Source: Jimgerdemannia flammicorona
Taxonomy: Eukaryota > Mucoromycota > Endogonomycetes > Endogonales > Endogonaceae
DNA length: 11,715 nucleotides
Direction of reading: 5' to 3'
Assembly: GCA_003990745.1 (NCBI GenBank)
Contig: RBNI01006123.1
Location: 1 to 11,715 of the forward strand
The notes beneath the pieces were generated by a model. That model searched no databases and was not told where the DNA came from. It saw nothing but the letters and a program-made list of their open reading frames with translations. Position 1 is the stretch's first letter, and every line of letters starts with the position of its first letter. The position numbers were made by a program, and so were the translations under genes. Of this stretch, positions 1 to 9,448 are shown one piece after another.

Positions 1-76
1 TTTTTAGTCACTCAGACTTGCCATTTACTACCAGTCTATACATAAATATACAGTACCTCCTCCCACTACCCAATCC
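1..76 (-). other. LINE C 3' UTR with probable start of the A-tail
   Basis: Downstream of the ORF2 stop the minus strand has about 76 purine- and AT-rich bases ending in CTAAAAA at the window edge (bases 1-6 on the plus strand are TTTTTA). This is where a LINE poly(A) tail would be expected, but only five A residues are visible, so the true end and any target-site duplication lie outside the window. Confidence 0.45.
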
Positions 77-3000
77 CTATAGAAGAACCCCCCCTCTCCT
101 CTCCCACTCTTCATGCTTGAAAATCACTCTGTCTTCTACAACTCCAACCCTCCCACTACTCTGACTACAAATCTTCACCACCAAGCAATACCACTAACCA
201 CCCTGCTGTCTCCACCCAAGCCACCAGCACATCAGAGTATCCTCCATCAGATCTTCCCATCACAACAGCCATACCCCTAAGCCTAGATGCCTCCCATCCT
301 CAAATATATATAACCAGTGGCCTGCCAGCCCTACCCACACAACCAGCACCCACTTTAATATAAGCAATTCTCTTCCAATCTCTCCCCCCCAATCAATCTC
401 ACAGATCCTCCCACCAATCCCTCACACCATCCCATTGCTGTATAGCATCCAACCACTTCCCAACCTCTATCCAGAATTTACTGAGCACCTTACACTCCTC
501 TAGCCAATGTTCAGACATCTGTATGAAACTCCCTTCCTGACTGACATTATAGCACTCCTCATGGTCAAAAATTCCCCCTTCCACCAGATGGCCAGAGTAA
601 AAGTTTAGCATGACATTCCTCCTCAACAAGTACCACCAGACCACCCAATACATCAGTGGCAGCCACCACCAAACCTCAGCACTCTAGCTCCAGATTCAGT
701 TCCAGTTCCACTCCTTATCAATACTCACCAACTGCCATCTGCTGGATCACAGATCCTGCCCCATCTCCCTCTGGCACTCAACCCTATCACCAATATCAAA
801 GTCACCAAGGAGGATACCCCCCAGCAACACTCGGTCCCACCTCTACATCACCAGGCCCCATGGCTCCTCTCTCTCATTACTCTGCCAACAAATACTAATA
901 CAGCATACCCCATCAGCGACTCCCCACCAGAAGCCCTTAAACTGCATCTGGCCATTGTTCTGTAGCCCAACCAAGGCCAGAAGATCCCCTGTAGATCCTC
1001 TTGGTGAGGATCTCATCTCCCACATCTTCTGCAATAGAGAGACCCAGCTGCCTCCCCCCAGCTCAACAACTCTCTTTATCCACCATGCTCTTAGACAGTG
1101 TAGCCTCTTCGGGAAGTCAACCAGTCCAAGGCCCCCTCTAGTCACTGATAAGGACAAAATCTCTCAGCTAATCTGACTCCTCCTCTCTGCCCAGATCTAC
1201 CCCTTGGCCAGTTTCAGCAGTCTCTTCACCACTCAGGCTGGGAAGTCCAGGTAATATGCCAGATACTATAGCTTTGGCAGCTAATAAGTATTCAAGATGG
1301 AAACCAACTCTATCAGCAAGTGGCAGCCTCTCCAGCTTTGCAAGACCTCCCCCCAGGTTACTACCTGCTACTCTCACCAGAGTTTTGGAAGAACAGACCC
1401 ATATACTGACAGATAGATACCCAAGTATCTCACTACCTCTCCAGTAGGGACAATTGTTCCAATGACCTCCCCCCCTATCAGGCCATTACCCAGCACCATT
1501 GTTTCATACTTGTACCAATTGAGTCTAGTTCCAGAGTGTGCCTCATACTACTCCACAGTCTCCTTGAGCTCTACAATATCAGCAAGTGAACCCAGGCTGA
1601 CTACTATGTCATCTACAAAGGCACCAACTTTCCACTCAATGTTATAAACTGAGAGCTCCCCTATCCTCTGCCAAATCCTATCCATTAAGGACTCCAGGGA
1701 GAGTACATACAAAATGGGGGACAGCAGATCTCCCTTGGGAACACCTCTATCCAGAGAGAAGGCCATCTCTTATATCTATTACACATGAGAGCAGCCCTGC
1801 TCCCTTCCAGCAGACTGACCATTACTGCTCAGAACTGATGAGAGACTCCAATCTAGTCCAGTATCTTAGCCAACCAGATCCTTCAGACATGGTTGTAAGC
1901 CTTCTCCTGATCCAAGAATACCAGGTGCCCATCCAATCCACAGGCCTGCATTTCTTCAATGACACCATATACCCAAGCTGTGATATCCTGAATAAGTCAG
2001 CCACTGACAAATTCCCTTTGTTCTACCCCCAAGACCTGCTGGGCCACCTTCTGCAGCCTTGCTACTACCACCTTAGTAATCAACTTCCTGTCTATGTCTA
2101 GTAGCATAATTGGTCTCCAGTTCCTCCAGTCCTCCCTCCTGCTCTTGTTCTTATATAACAGTGCCACTAACCCCAGATCCTGCTCCTGTACCCATCTTCT
2201 GGACTTCAGTACCAAGTCAGAGAGAACTCTCAGCTCTCCCAGCACACCAGGAACATCCACCATCTTCTTCCAGAAAACCCAGGGCAGGCCATCCTCACCT
2301 GGTGCTGTACTCAGTATCATCGTAGTAAGAACCTGGCAAATCTTCTCCTCCTGCACTTGTAGTACTAGATTGCTCAGTCCTTCTACCTGTGGTGGGTACC
2401 AATTCTCCAAGGCATGAACAATGGTAACCTCATCTCCCCTGCCCTCCTCCTCACTCCATAAGTCACTCCACTGCTCCTTCAGTAATCTAAGAATGTCTTG
2501 TATACTATGTACCAATGTTCCTTTAGAGTCAAGAACTCTCTCCCAACACTACTGAACCCTCCTTGCCCTAAGGGCTCTTATGAGAAACTTAGAGGACCTC
2601 TCTCCTTCCTCCAGCCTCTGCCAATGGAGGTGTGCCATCATACTCTGCACCTGTGCTTCCTCTTTCTCCTGCAATACCTGTTGCAACTCCACAACCTCTT
2701 TCTTTACCCATATCAATCTCCAATCCTCCACCCCCTCCAGGGCCATCAAATCTGCCCAGTCTTCTAACAACCTCATCAGCCTAGCAAAGGCCCACAGCTT
2801 CTTCTTCCTCCTCTGTTTCCCAGCTGCAGCACCTGCATCCCTCTAATAGATCCTAGCAATCTCCTTCAGCCTCATTCATCTAACACCAACTGCAGTACCT
2901 TTCTGTATCCACCCCTCTACCTGCTGCTAAATATCCTCAGCCCACTTATCTTATAGAACTATATTGTCTACCAGAAAGGAATTGAGGTGCCAATGTCCTG

Positions 3001-3727
3001 GTCCATCCTCACTCCCCCCAAAATGTCCCTGTCCCAGCAGTCCCCAATGATCTGACCATGGACACCACTCTACCTCCAGGGACCCCCACACATCTAGACC
3101 CCAGCAGTCTGCTGTCAAAATCCAGTCAATCCTTGTCCCCAGACCACTTGCCTAGTGTGTGTATATCCTTCTGTCACCCCATACCTCCCTGCCAGCATCC
3201 ATCAAAGTACTCAGCCTCTCAACTTCCTTCCATACCTCCAATCCTCCACTCTTTCCCTCTGTCCCCTGCCCTCTATCAGTTCTATCCAACAGAGCATTCC
3301 TGACCATATTAAAGTCCCCTCCAAGCACATCCACTCCAGCCTCTGCCAGCATTCCATCCTCCTGGAGACCCTTCACCTACTCTACATGCTTGCCCCTCAC
3401 TGTAGGATAGTAGCAGGATCCAACTGTAACTAGTTCCTAACTAGTGTGAATCCACTCTCCCCAAACCAGCCTGTCTCCTCAGTTCTATACATCCCAGATC
3501 TCTCCTCTGCCCTTCCTGACCAGAATCCCGACCTTGCCCATCCAAACTACCTCTCCTCTCCATTCCTTTGTCCATTTCAGTCTATCCAAATTGTCCTCGT
3601 ATCTGACATCCTGCAAAAGAATGAGATTGGCCTCCAATCCCTTCAACTAAGCAAAAATGTTCTGTCTATGAAAAGAACCCTTGAGCCTATTCACATTTAG
3701 AGAAAAAATGTTGGTTGTACTGTTCAT
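77..3727 (-). pseudogene. LINE C ORF2: endonuclease, reverse transcriptase, zinc-binding tail
   Basis: About 1216 codons from ATG (3727) to TAG (79-77). The start is chosen because the ATG lies 6 codons before the endonuclease motif LNVN. Endonuclease domain (about 3710-3030): LNVN, ILLQDVR (the usual catalytic Glu after Gln is Asp here), VLGGDFN near 3315, RIDWIL and SDH. RT domain (about 2250-1450): WRPIMLLD, FLDQEKAYN, GVPKGDLLSP and FVDD at 1619-1608, where family members have FADD. The thumb and connection follow, then a Cys/His cluster (HEEC..SEHWLEEC, about 560-490) like the zf-RVT tail. A 1-base deletion near 1770 and a 1-base insertion in or near the G7 run at 384-390 cancel, so the last part returns to the starting frame. 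More than a dozen nonsense codons fall mostly where relatives have Arg, Gln or Trp. It would nick target DNA and prime reverse transcription there, but this copy cannot. Confidence 0.85.
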
Positions 3728-3758
3728 AAGAAATAATATATAAAAGTAGTAATATTCT
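3728..3758 (-). other. ORF1-ORF2 intergenic gap of LINE C
   Basis: Thirty-one AT-rich bases separate the TAG ending ORF1 (3761-3759) from the ATG of ORF2 (3727-3725), which is in a different frame. LINEs with such short gaps are thought to translate ORF2 by reinitiation or an unconventional mechanism. The ORF1 stop could itself be a mutated CAG, so the original gap may have been shorter. Confidence 0.5.
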
Positions 3759-5757
3759 CTACTGCTCCATGCTCCTCTCATCCTGAGCCAGATCCAAATC
3801 ATGTTCCACAGCTTCCTCCTCCTCTACAATTCTCTTTTCCTCCAATTTAGCTAGAAGTTTCTTAAGCTCCCCATCCTCCTTCTCCTCAAATTCATCTCTA
3901 TACTCCAGGCATACTTCCTGCTATAGCTGCAACCCATGCCACTCCACTCAACAGAAAGCAGCTCTTTCACTCACAACAACCACCAGCCCAACCTCCCTCT
4001 CCTTATCAACCTCATACCCTTCCTCCTCCAGATAAATCATAAGAATCTCTGCCTTCAGTACCTCCACCACTCTCTCACCATGCAGAACATGCATCCAATG
4101 CTTGTCACTCATCACTCACAGGTCCACCTCTCCCAGCTCCTCTGCCACAAAGTTATTTATCATCTTGCATATCCACAACAGATTTCCCACCTCCTTTCCT
4201 TCTGGAGTTACTGGCCTCCCTCCCTCCAGCATCAAGATATCAGCCCCAGCACTTACAGTCTCATCTCACTCCTCCTCCTGAACATCCACCAGTTCATCCT
4301 CACCCACTACCACCACCTACCCCCCCTTTGCCATCTCAGGAACTCCAAAATGTACTCTCTGAGCTCTCTACATAGGTACATCTTCTGCCATCCTACTCCT
4401 CAAAGCTGGACCTCATCTAATAAGCAGTGTAGGAGTTAGAGATGGCTCCCAAACCTCAAAGGTACCATCTGCATAAGGGTCACTACTCTTCGCCTCCTCA
4501 CCCTCTACTGGTCCCTTCTTTGCATTCTCTCCATCCCCACTGGCCCAGACACTCTCCTTGACTCTCCCTATGATTTCGATGCCACTAGCATCTACCTTCA
4601 CCCTGCTTTCCAGCTTCACCAACAGCTCTCTCTGCCTCTTGCATCCTTGGGATCTTTCCCACCACCTCTTATTAATCTGAATCCTCTTTCCATCTACTAC
4701 TTCCAAATGCATCGACTTGATATACCCCTTCCAAGCCTTAGCTCTTCTCTCCACAGCACTGCTCAGCTCCTCCAGTGCCTCCAGCAGATCCTCTTCCTCC
4801 TCCTCACTCCCCTTCACCCTCATCATCTTGCACAGGAAAGCCCCCCAGACCATCACTGAAGGCCAGTCCCTAGCCTTCCTGGTAGCTTCCTTCTCTGCTA
4901 ATCGAATTCAAACATCAACATCCTCAGTCCTAAATGAGGTCTCCTCCCAGACCCTGAACCCAACATAAACCACCTTTCCATACTCTGTCATGATATCCAC
5001 AACTCTCTTCCTCATCTCCTCAGCTGTCACTATAGGCACCCCCTTCACCTACAGTTGTACCACCCTGGGGTCCCACCTCAGACAGTATGCCATTGAAACA
5101 CATACCTCTCCAACTGTCAACCCTGCCTTCAGCATCTCCTCCAATGGTCCAGCCTTCTCAAAGCCCACCTCTACTCCTTCCAGTCTCTTCAGGAACTTCA
5201 TAGATGCCACTCTAGCCACCTGTTTCACAATTAGCCCCAAGACCATTTTCACTGTCACTGCCAAGCCCCTGAAGCACAAGGTGACAGCGAACTTTGAGAT
5301 CAACTTCTTGAGTAATGGCGCCACTGCCAGTCCCATTACACCATCTACCAGATCACTCAGCCTTATGTCTTTCTCACTGCTCAGTCCACCATCAGCAGTC
5401 TCATCTAGATTTTTTTCCTAATCACCAGTCATGCTCCCATCAGCAGTTACCCCATCCACCCCTACACTACTAGTGGCCCCCCAGAGAGACTCCCCCAGGA
5501 AGCCACTGCCCAGCAGCCTTCACTATTATATTACAACTCTCCAGTCCAGTACTCTGCTGACCCCCCTTCACCTTCTTCACAAAGCTCACCCTCCCTGTCC
5601 CTGGGCCTCCAGCACTGCTCTCTCCCCTACCACATCCTTCTGTCAGCAGGCCCCTCATACTTTCCCCCAAGCTAGGGCCCCTCCCTACATACTGCCAGTT
5701 GAAGGCACCTGGGCCACCCTGCCCAGTATACACCTCAGGATGCTCATCAGTTGCTAT
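3759..5757 (-). pseudogene. LINE C ORF1 (gag-like RNA-binding protein), broken
   Basis: About 666 codons. The first codon, complement of 5755-5757, is ATA where the related copy at 11646 has ATG. The next residues align with that copy and share TGQGGP and the pattern AF-N/D-WQ. The first about 90 codons lie in one frame, and a 1-base shift in or near the G run around 5480 moves to a second frame that holds to the stop at 3759. The N-terminal third is Gly/Ser-rich. The middle has a predicted strand-helix stretch (VKGVPIVTAEEMRKRVVDIM, about 5040-4985) that loosely recalls an RRM. The C-terminus is charged and coiled-coil-like (Glu/Lys, about 3900-3760). I see no CCHC zinc knuckle, which many LINE ORF1 proteins have. 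At least eight in-frame TAG/TGA codons interrupt it. By position it should be the RNA-chaperone ORF1, but I cannot assign a domain family firmly. Confidence 0.7.
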
Positions 5758-5772
5758 GATACTAGTAGCTTT

Positions 5773-6190
5773 TCTCCAGAAACTGTGTTGAAAGTATTGC
5801 CAAAAGGTTGTATAACCTGCTCAAGAAGAATGTCCCTCAGCAAGTATATTGCCAACCAGTCAAACTTCACAAGAATCTCATCCTGGAGTCTGGAGAGCAA
5901 ACCACCTTCGAAATCTTTATACCACCCAACCTCAGGAATCTCTTCTTTGAACCTAATGAAGATATCCTGAATGTGGATATTGAAGGACATACATTCCCTA
6001 ATAAGATGAATCCAGTGCACTCCCAAGCAACTAATCATAGCTGGGAAAGCATCATCTTGTCAAAAGAAACTATCATAGGACATTTATTACCCTTCCTCAA
6101 CCAAACCCACAGAGAAGTCTATGAACTAAACCTATCAGAAAATGGCAAAAGGTCCCAGAAGAAAGAAAAGGCCCCTCTATAACCCAGGAG
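5773..6190 (+). pseudogene. gypsy polyprotein: protease C-terminal end and linker to RT
   Basis: An open stretch in frame with ATG 5808, extending upstream to about 5773, ends at TAA 6180-6182. Its composition resembles the region after the aspartic protease in gypsy polyproteins: FIPPNLRN, then NVDIEGHTFP and a segment ending IIGHLLPFL that recalls the usual 'nxTxxxixlxkgxxiGxl' stretch before the RT. The catalytic DTG of the protease is not present and would lie upstream of the break. The next domain is in another frame, so a frameshift falls near 6140-6200. Assignment rests on position and loose pattern, not on a strong motif. Confidence 0.55.
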
Positions 6191-6199
6191 ACAGTGAAG

Positions 6200-7560
6200 T
6201 CTTCCACCAATATTGGAGAAGAATTGACACCTCAGCAATTGCAACAATTAGTCAAACTTCTCAACAAATATCAAGATATCTTCACTATTAATTATGAGAA
6301 CCTGTTATATATTCCATCATATCACTACAGCATAAATATAGAAAATGCAATACCTATCTGACAGAAACCCTATAGAATACCTCATCATCTAAAGACATTT
6401 GAAAAGGAGTATATTCAAAAACTCTTGGACAATAGAGTCATCTGACCCTCTACTAGCCCTTGGACCAGCTCTATACTTATTGTACCAAAGAAAGGAGGAT
6501 GGAGACTCTATGTAGATTATAGAAAACTTAATTCAGTAACTAAAAAGGATGCCTATTCTTTGCCCAGAATTGATGATCTTTTGGATCAGTTATAAGATAT
6601 CAGATACTTCAGCAGTATAGATCTTTTTGCAGAATTTCATGAGATTCTCATAATTCCAAAAGACATTCAGAAGACAGCCTTTCTTGCTCTAGGAAAACTG
6701 TTTGAATACCTCTAAATACCCTTTGGACTTTGCAATGCACCTCTCACCTTCTAGAGAATGATGAATTCAATTTATGCTCCTCTGATCTATTACTGCCTGA
6801 TTATATATATGGATAATTCAAACATCTATTCAGTAAATTTCAAAGAATACCTGTACTATCTAGAAGAATTCTTCAAGCTCACCTATAAGAACCACCTGAG
6901 ACTCAATGCTAAGAAATACTACTTTGGGAAACAGAAACTTGAATTCCTTAAATTTATAGTTTCAAAAGAAAAAACCCATGTAGACTCAAAGAAAACCAAG
7001 AAGATCAACAATTGGTCAGTACCCAAGACCTTGGAGGAAATATTATTATTTCTGATGCTAGTATCTTACTACAGAAGATTTATCAAGGACTTTGCCCAAA
7101 TCACTGCCCTAATCTAAATCCTTCTTAAGAAAGAAGTACCTTACAAATGGATGGAATCACAAGAGAAAGTCTTCAAAGAACTCAAGCACTATATGACTAC
7201 AGCACTAATCCTTATTCACCCCAATCTATAGAAGCCATTCATCTTATATACAGATGCCTCCAAAGATAGCCTGGGTGCAGTTCTAGCCCAAGAAGGATCT
7301 GACCAACAATACTATATGATAGCTTATGCAAGCCAAGCTATCAATCAGCAGCAGATGAACTATGGTAGTACCAAATTGGAATGCCTTACAGTCATATGGG
7401 CAGTCACTTATCAGAAAAAGATTCACCCTGATAACTGACTATGCAGCTCTCAAATGGCTATTCAACTGTAAGAAACCTACTAGAATCCTATCCTGCTAGA
7501 TCCTTATTCTCTAGGATTACAAAATCACCATCATTCACAAAGCAGAGAAAGCTTATAATA
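6200..7560 (+). pseudogene. gypsy reverse transcriptase and RNase H, broken
   Basis: One frame runs from about 6200 to 7418. RT landmarks in order are: LLNKYQDIF (pre-RT), [37 protein letters not shown] (catalytic Asp), PFGLCNAP, and YMDN at 6806-6817 where active enzymes have YxDD. The second catalytic Asp is therefore Asn, explained by one G-to-A change. In-frame stops lie at 6359, 6443, 6593, 6713, 6752, 7115 and 7229, mostly where relatives carry Arg or Gln. RNase H shows YTDAS (Asp codon at 7253), KLEC and LITDYAALKW. Just before the last motif (about 7415) several residues are missing and the frame changes, consistent with a small deletion. The protein would copy element RNA into DNA in cytoplasmic particles; this copy is inactive. 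Confidence 0.88.
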
Positions 7561-7660
7561 ATGTTGATATATTTTTTTACCAACCTCAATAAACTAGAAG
7601 AAGGGTATACCAAGGAACTACACTCTAAAGGAAGCTCCTTAGACCATTAAGGCATAAGAA
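7560..7660 (+). other. short decayed junction between RNase H and integrase
   Basis: The usual connection after RNase H is hard to follow here. The last clear RNase H-side residues are ITIIHKAEKAYNNVD near 7520-7565, and the next recognisable part is the integrase zinc-binding region from about 7661. The distance is shorter than normal for the family and frames change, so a deletion is likely. Nothing else is seen in it. Confidence 0.4.
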
Positions 7661-8660
7661 GACCTCATCTGAAAAGAACATAAAAAAGCCCACCAAGGAC
7701 AGATATGTAAATATAGAAGAAAAGCTGTGAACAATATACTAACATTGACCTAATCTCAGAACATAGGTCTGAGATATACTCAAGAAATGTGATACTTACC
7801 AGAAGTACCAAGAAAGAAAGAATCACCAAGTACCACTACAACCAATCATACCACTAGACAATATCTTTCAAAGATGGGAAGTAGATATAATTGGATCTCT
7901 ATCAGTTACATTGAGAAGAAATAAGTATATTCTTATATTTGTGGAATATCTGACCAAGTGGCCTGAAGCTTTTCCAATGGAAATTGCAGATATCTTAACC
8001 ATTGTAGGCCTTCTCCATGGACTCATACTCAGATATAGACTCCCAGGAGAACTTATCTCTGACTAAGGCACAGAATTCATCAATAACATAATTACAAGTT
8101 ATGTCCAAATTCACAAGATCTACCTCAAACAAACTACATCATACCACCCTCAGACCAATGATATGATAGAAAAAATGAATCAGACCATTAAGAAAGGACT
8201 TGCTTGAGTCAATCCTATCAATTGGAACTTCTGCTTATCTGAGATTCTATGGGAAATTCAGAACACCCCCACCACCTCTACCAAACAAAAGCCCTTCAAA
8301 ATGATATTTGCTAAGAAAATCAGAACTACTGACTATGAGAACCTTAGAGACCTCCTCAAGAAGACAGAACAGTTATATAATCAAGCACAAGCTCAGATTA
8401 TCAAGGCCCAAGAGAGACAAAAGAAGTACTATGACCAGAAATAAAAGGATCAGAAGATAAAGATTACAGATCAAGTACTAGTTTGGAGAAGCATGATTGA
8501 AATGAACTTTACTGCCCAACTAGAGCCCAAATGGGAAGGACCTTATCTTGTACACAATATCAGAGAAAATAACATCTATTTAAGAAGTATAGATAGATGA
8601 ACCCTGAGGACACCAGTATATATCAATTGCCTCAAGATATACCTCTCTCTATATCATGAA
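7661..8660 (+). pseudogene. gypsy integrase (HHCC-like, DDE core, GPY/F), broken
   Basis: The N-terminal zinc finger is recognisable but damaged: HKKAHQG gives the two His near 7680, and after a frame change KKCDTYQ (Cys codon at 7788) has Tyr where the last Cys should be. The catalytic core reads in one frame: WEVDIIGSL (Asp at 7884), then VEYLTKWPEAFPM, then ISD-stop-GTEF (Asp at 8061; the TAA at 8064 replaces a usual Gln or Asn), then the Glu at 8169 within NDMIEKMNQT. Spacing is D-x58-D-x35-E, the retroviral/gypsy integrase pattern. A C-terminal GPY/F-type module follows (WEGPYLV, 8532-8552). No chromodomain is evident. It would insert the cDNA into the genome. Stops also occur near 8206 and 8442. 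Confidence 0.88.
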
Positions 8661-9170
8661 TCAGAGAATTGACAACTGCCTCCAGACTCTTGTCCTCAGT
8701 TTCTTCCAAGCTCTATCAGTTCCCCTACCACAGTTCCAAGAATCCAGGTTCATCAAGAGAACCTCACTCTGGCTGAGAGATTACTCTAGGTCCACTAGCT
8801 GTAGGCCTACTATGCAATTAGAGAACAGTTGCAGAATCTTCTCCTCCCAGACCTGGCCTATATCTGCAATACCACTGGCCTGAACAGAAGGAATACCACT
8901 GCTGCAGAAAGACTATACAATCTAAAAATAGAACCCTTCAGCCTTAATTCAGGCCCAGTTCTCTCTGAATAATCTCTAAAGAATGACCCTACCCATCTAC
9001 CTCAGTATCATCCACCAAGTTGAGACTCTATTCTCTGAGGAAGAAGAAGAGCCCTTAGAATAGAGTGATCATAGTATAGATAATGATGATAATAGAACAG
9101 ATATAGATGTAGAAGCTGCTTATACTTATTGGAATAATGAGAAAAATAGTCTGAGATAGACTATTCTTCA
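8660..9170 (+). pseudogene. gypsy polyprotein C-terminal tail (acidic), decayed
   Basis: About 510 bases between the integrase GPY/F module and the polypurine tract. Weakly coding stretches can be read on the plus strand, with an open piece at 8656-8883 and an acidic end near 9040-9150 rich in Glu, Asp and Asn. No chromodomain aromatic pattern and no envelope-like signal peptide or membrane segment is seen. It may be an integrase tail or a small lineage-specific extension. I do not recognise a family. Confidence 0.4.
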
Positions 9171-9178
9171 GTGGGGGC
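9171..9178 (+). promoter_or_regulatory. polypurine tract for plus-strand DNA priming
   Basis: GTGGGGGC sits immediately before the TGATGTGATGAGC start of the LTR. A G-rich tract just upstream of the 3' LTR is the expected plus-strand primer site of LTR retrotransposons. Confidence 0.6.
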
Positions 9179-9297
9179 TGATGTGATGAGCAAATAGTAT
9201 AATATAGCTAGATGATGTGAACCTCCAGCATAGCATAGTTACTCATACCCACCATACTTATAATTAGCCAGGATACCAAATCAAGGTTGTTTATCTA

Positions 9298-9354
9298 TGT
9301 CCTGAGAACACACCTGTGTCTGGTGGACACACTTATGTCCTGTAGACACACCCA
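9298..9354 (+). repeat. three 19-bp tandem repeats in LTR U3, with dyad cores
   Basis: Units start at 9298, 9317 and 9336 with an exact 19-base period: TGTCCTGAGAACACACCTG, TGTCTGGTGGACACACTTA and TGTCCTGTAGACACACCCA. Units 2 and 3 have an inverted-repeat core, TGTC with GACA around five bases. About 65 bases upstream of the TATA box, this resembles an enhancer or a dimeric protein-binding array. Its function is inferred from position and symmetry only. Confidence 0.7.
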
Positions 9355-9386
9355 AACATTACCAAAGATAGTAAATCTATAATTAT

Positions 9387-9408
9387 CCAGATAGCAACCA
9401 GATAGTAA
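9387..9408 (+). repeat. 11-bp direct repeat just upstream of the LTR TATA box
   Basis: CCAGATAGCAA is followed at once by CCAGATAGTAA, differing at one base. It lies 8 bases before the TATA box. It could be a second proximal promoter motif or a simple slippage duplication. Confidence 0.55.
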
Positions 9409-9416
9409 CCACAATG

Positions 9417-9425
9417 TATAAAATA
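9417..9425 (+). promoter_or_regulatory. LTR TATA box
   Basis: TATAAAATA sits in the middle of the LTR, as expected for the RNA polymerase II promoter that starts the element transcript at the U3/R border. Confidence 0.6.
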
Positions 9426-9442
9426 CCCTAGAGATAAGAGTG

Positions 9443-9448
9443 AATAAA
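9443..9448 (+). terminator. LTR polyadenylation signal AATAAA
   Basis: A perfect AATAAA lies 18 bases after the TATA box. In LTR elements the signal in R of the 3' LTR directs 3'-end formation. The closeness to the TATA box suggests a short R region. Confidence 0.45.

Larger units (their letters stand above)
1..5757 (-). mobile_element. LINE C: near full-length non-LTR retrotransposon, degenerate
   Basis: Read on the minus strand this is a two-ORF APE-type LINE in canonical order: ORF1, a short gap, ORF2 with endonuclease, reverse transcriptase and a Cys/His C-terminus, then a 3' UTR ending in A residues at the window edge. The 5' side is placed at 5757 because ORF1 residues there align codon for codon with the intact ORF1 start at 11646. 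Some 5' UTR may continue to about 5810, where a weak match (GGCAA..TTCAA) to the sequence upstream of 11646 is visible. The element is dead: it has many in-frame stops and at least three frameshifts. The purine-rich sense strand gives the plus strand its striking pyrimidine bias. It sits antisense to the gypsy element on its right, so it probably inserted into that element. Confidence 0.85.

Noticed and set aside
656..5421. Many plus-strand open frames between 650 and 5420 rich in Ser, Pro, Leu and Thr
   Set aside because: They are antisense shadows of the purine-rich LINE C coding strand; the minus strand carries recognisable endonuclease and RT motifs.
9298..9408. Possible CRISPR-like repeat array
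   Set aside because: Repeats are 19 and 11 bases, tandem without spacers, inside an LTR in a eukaryotic setting.
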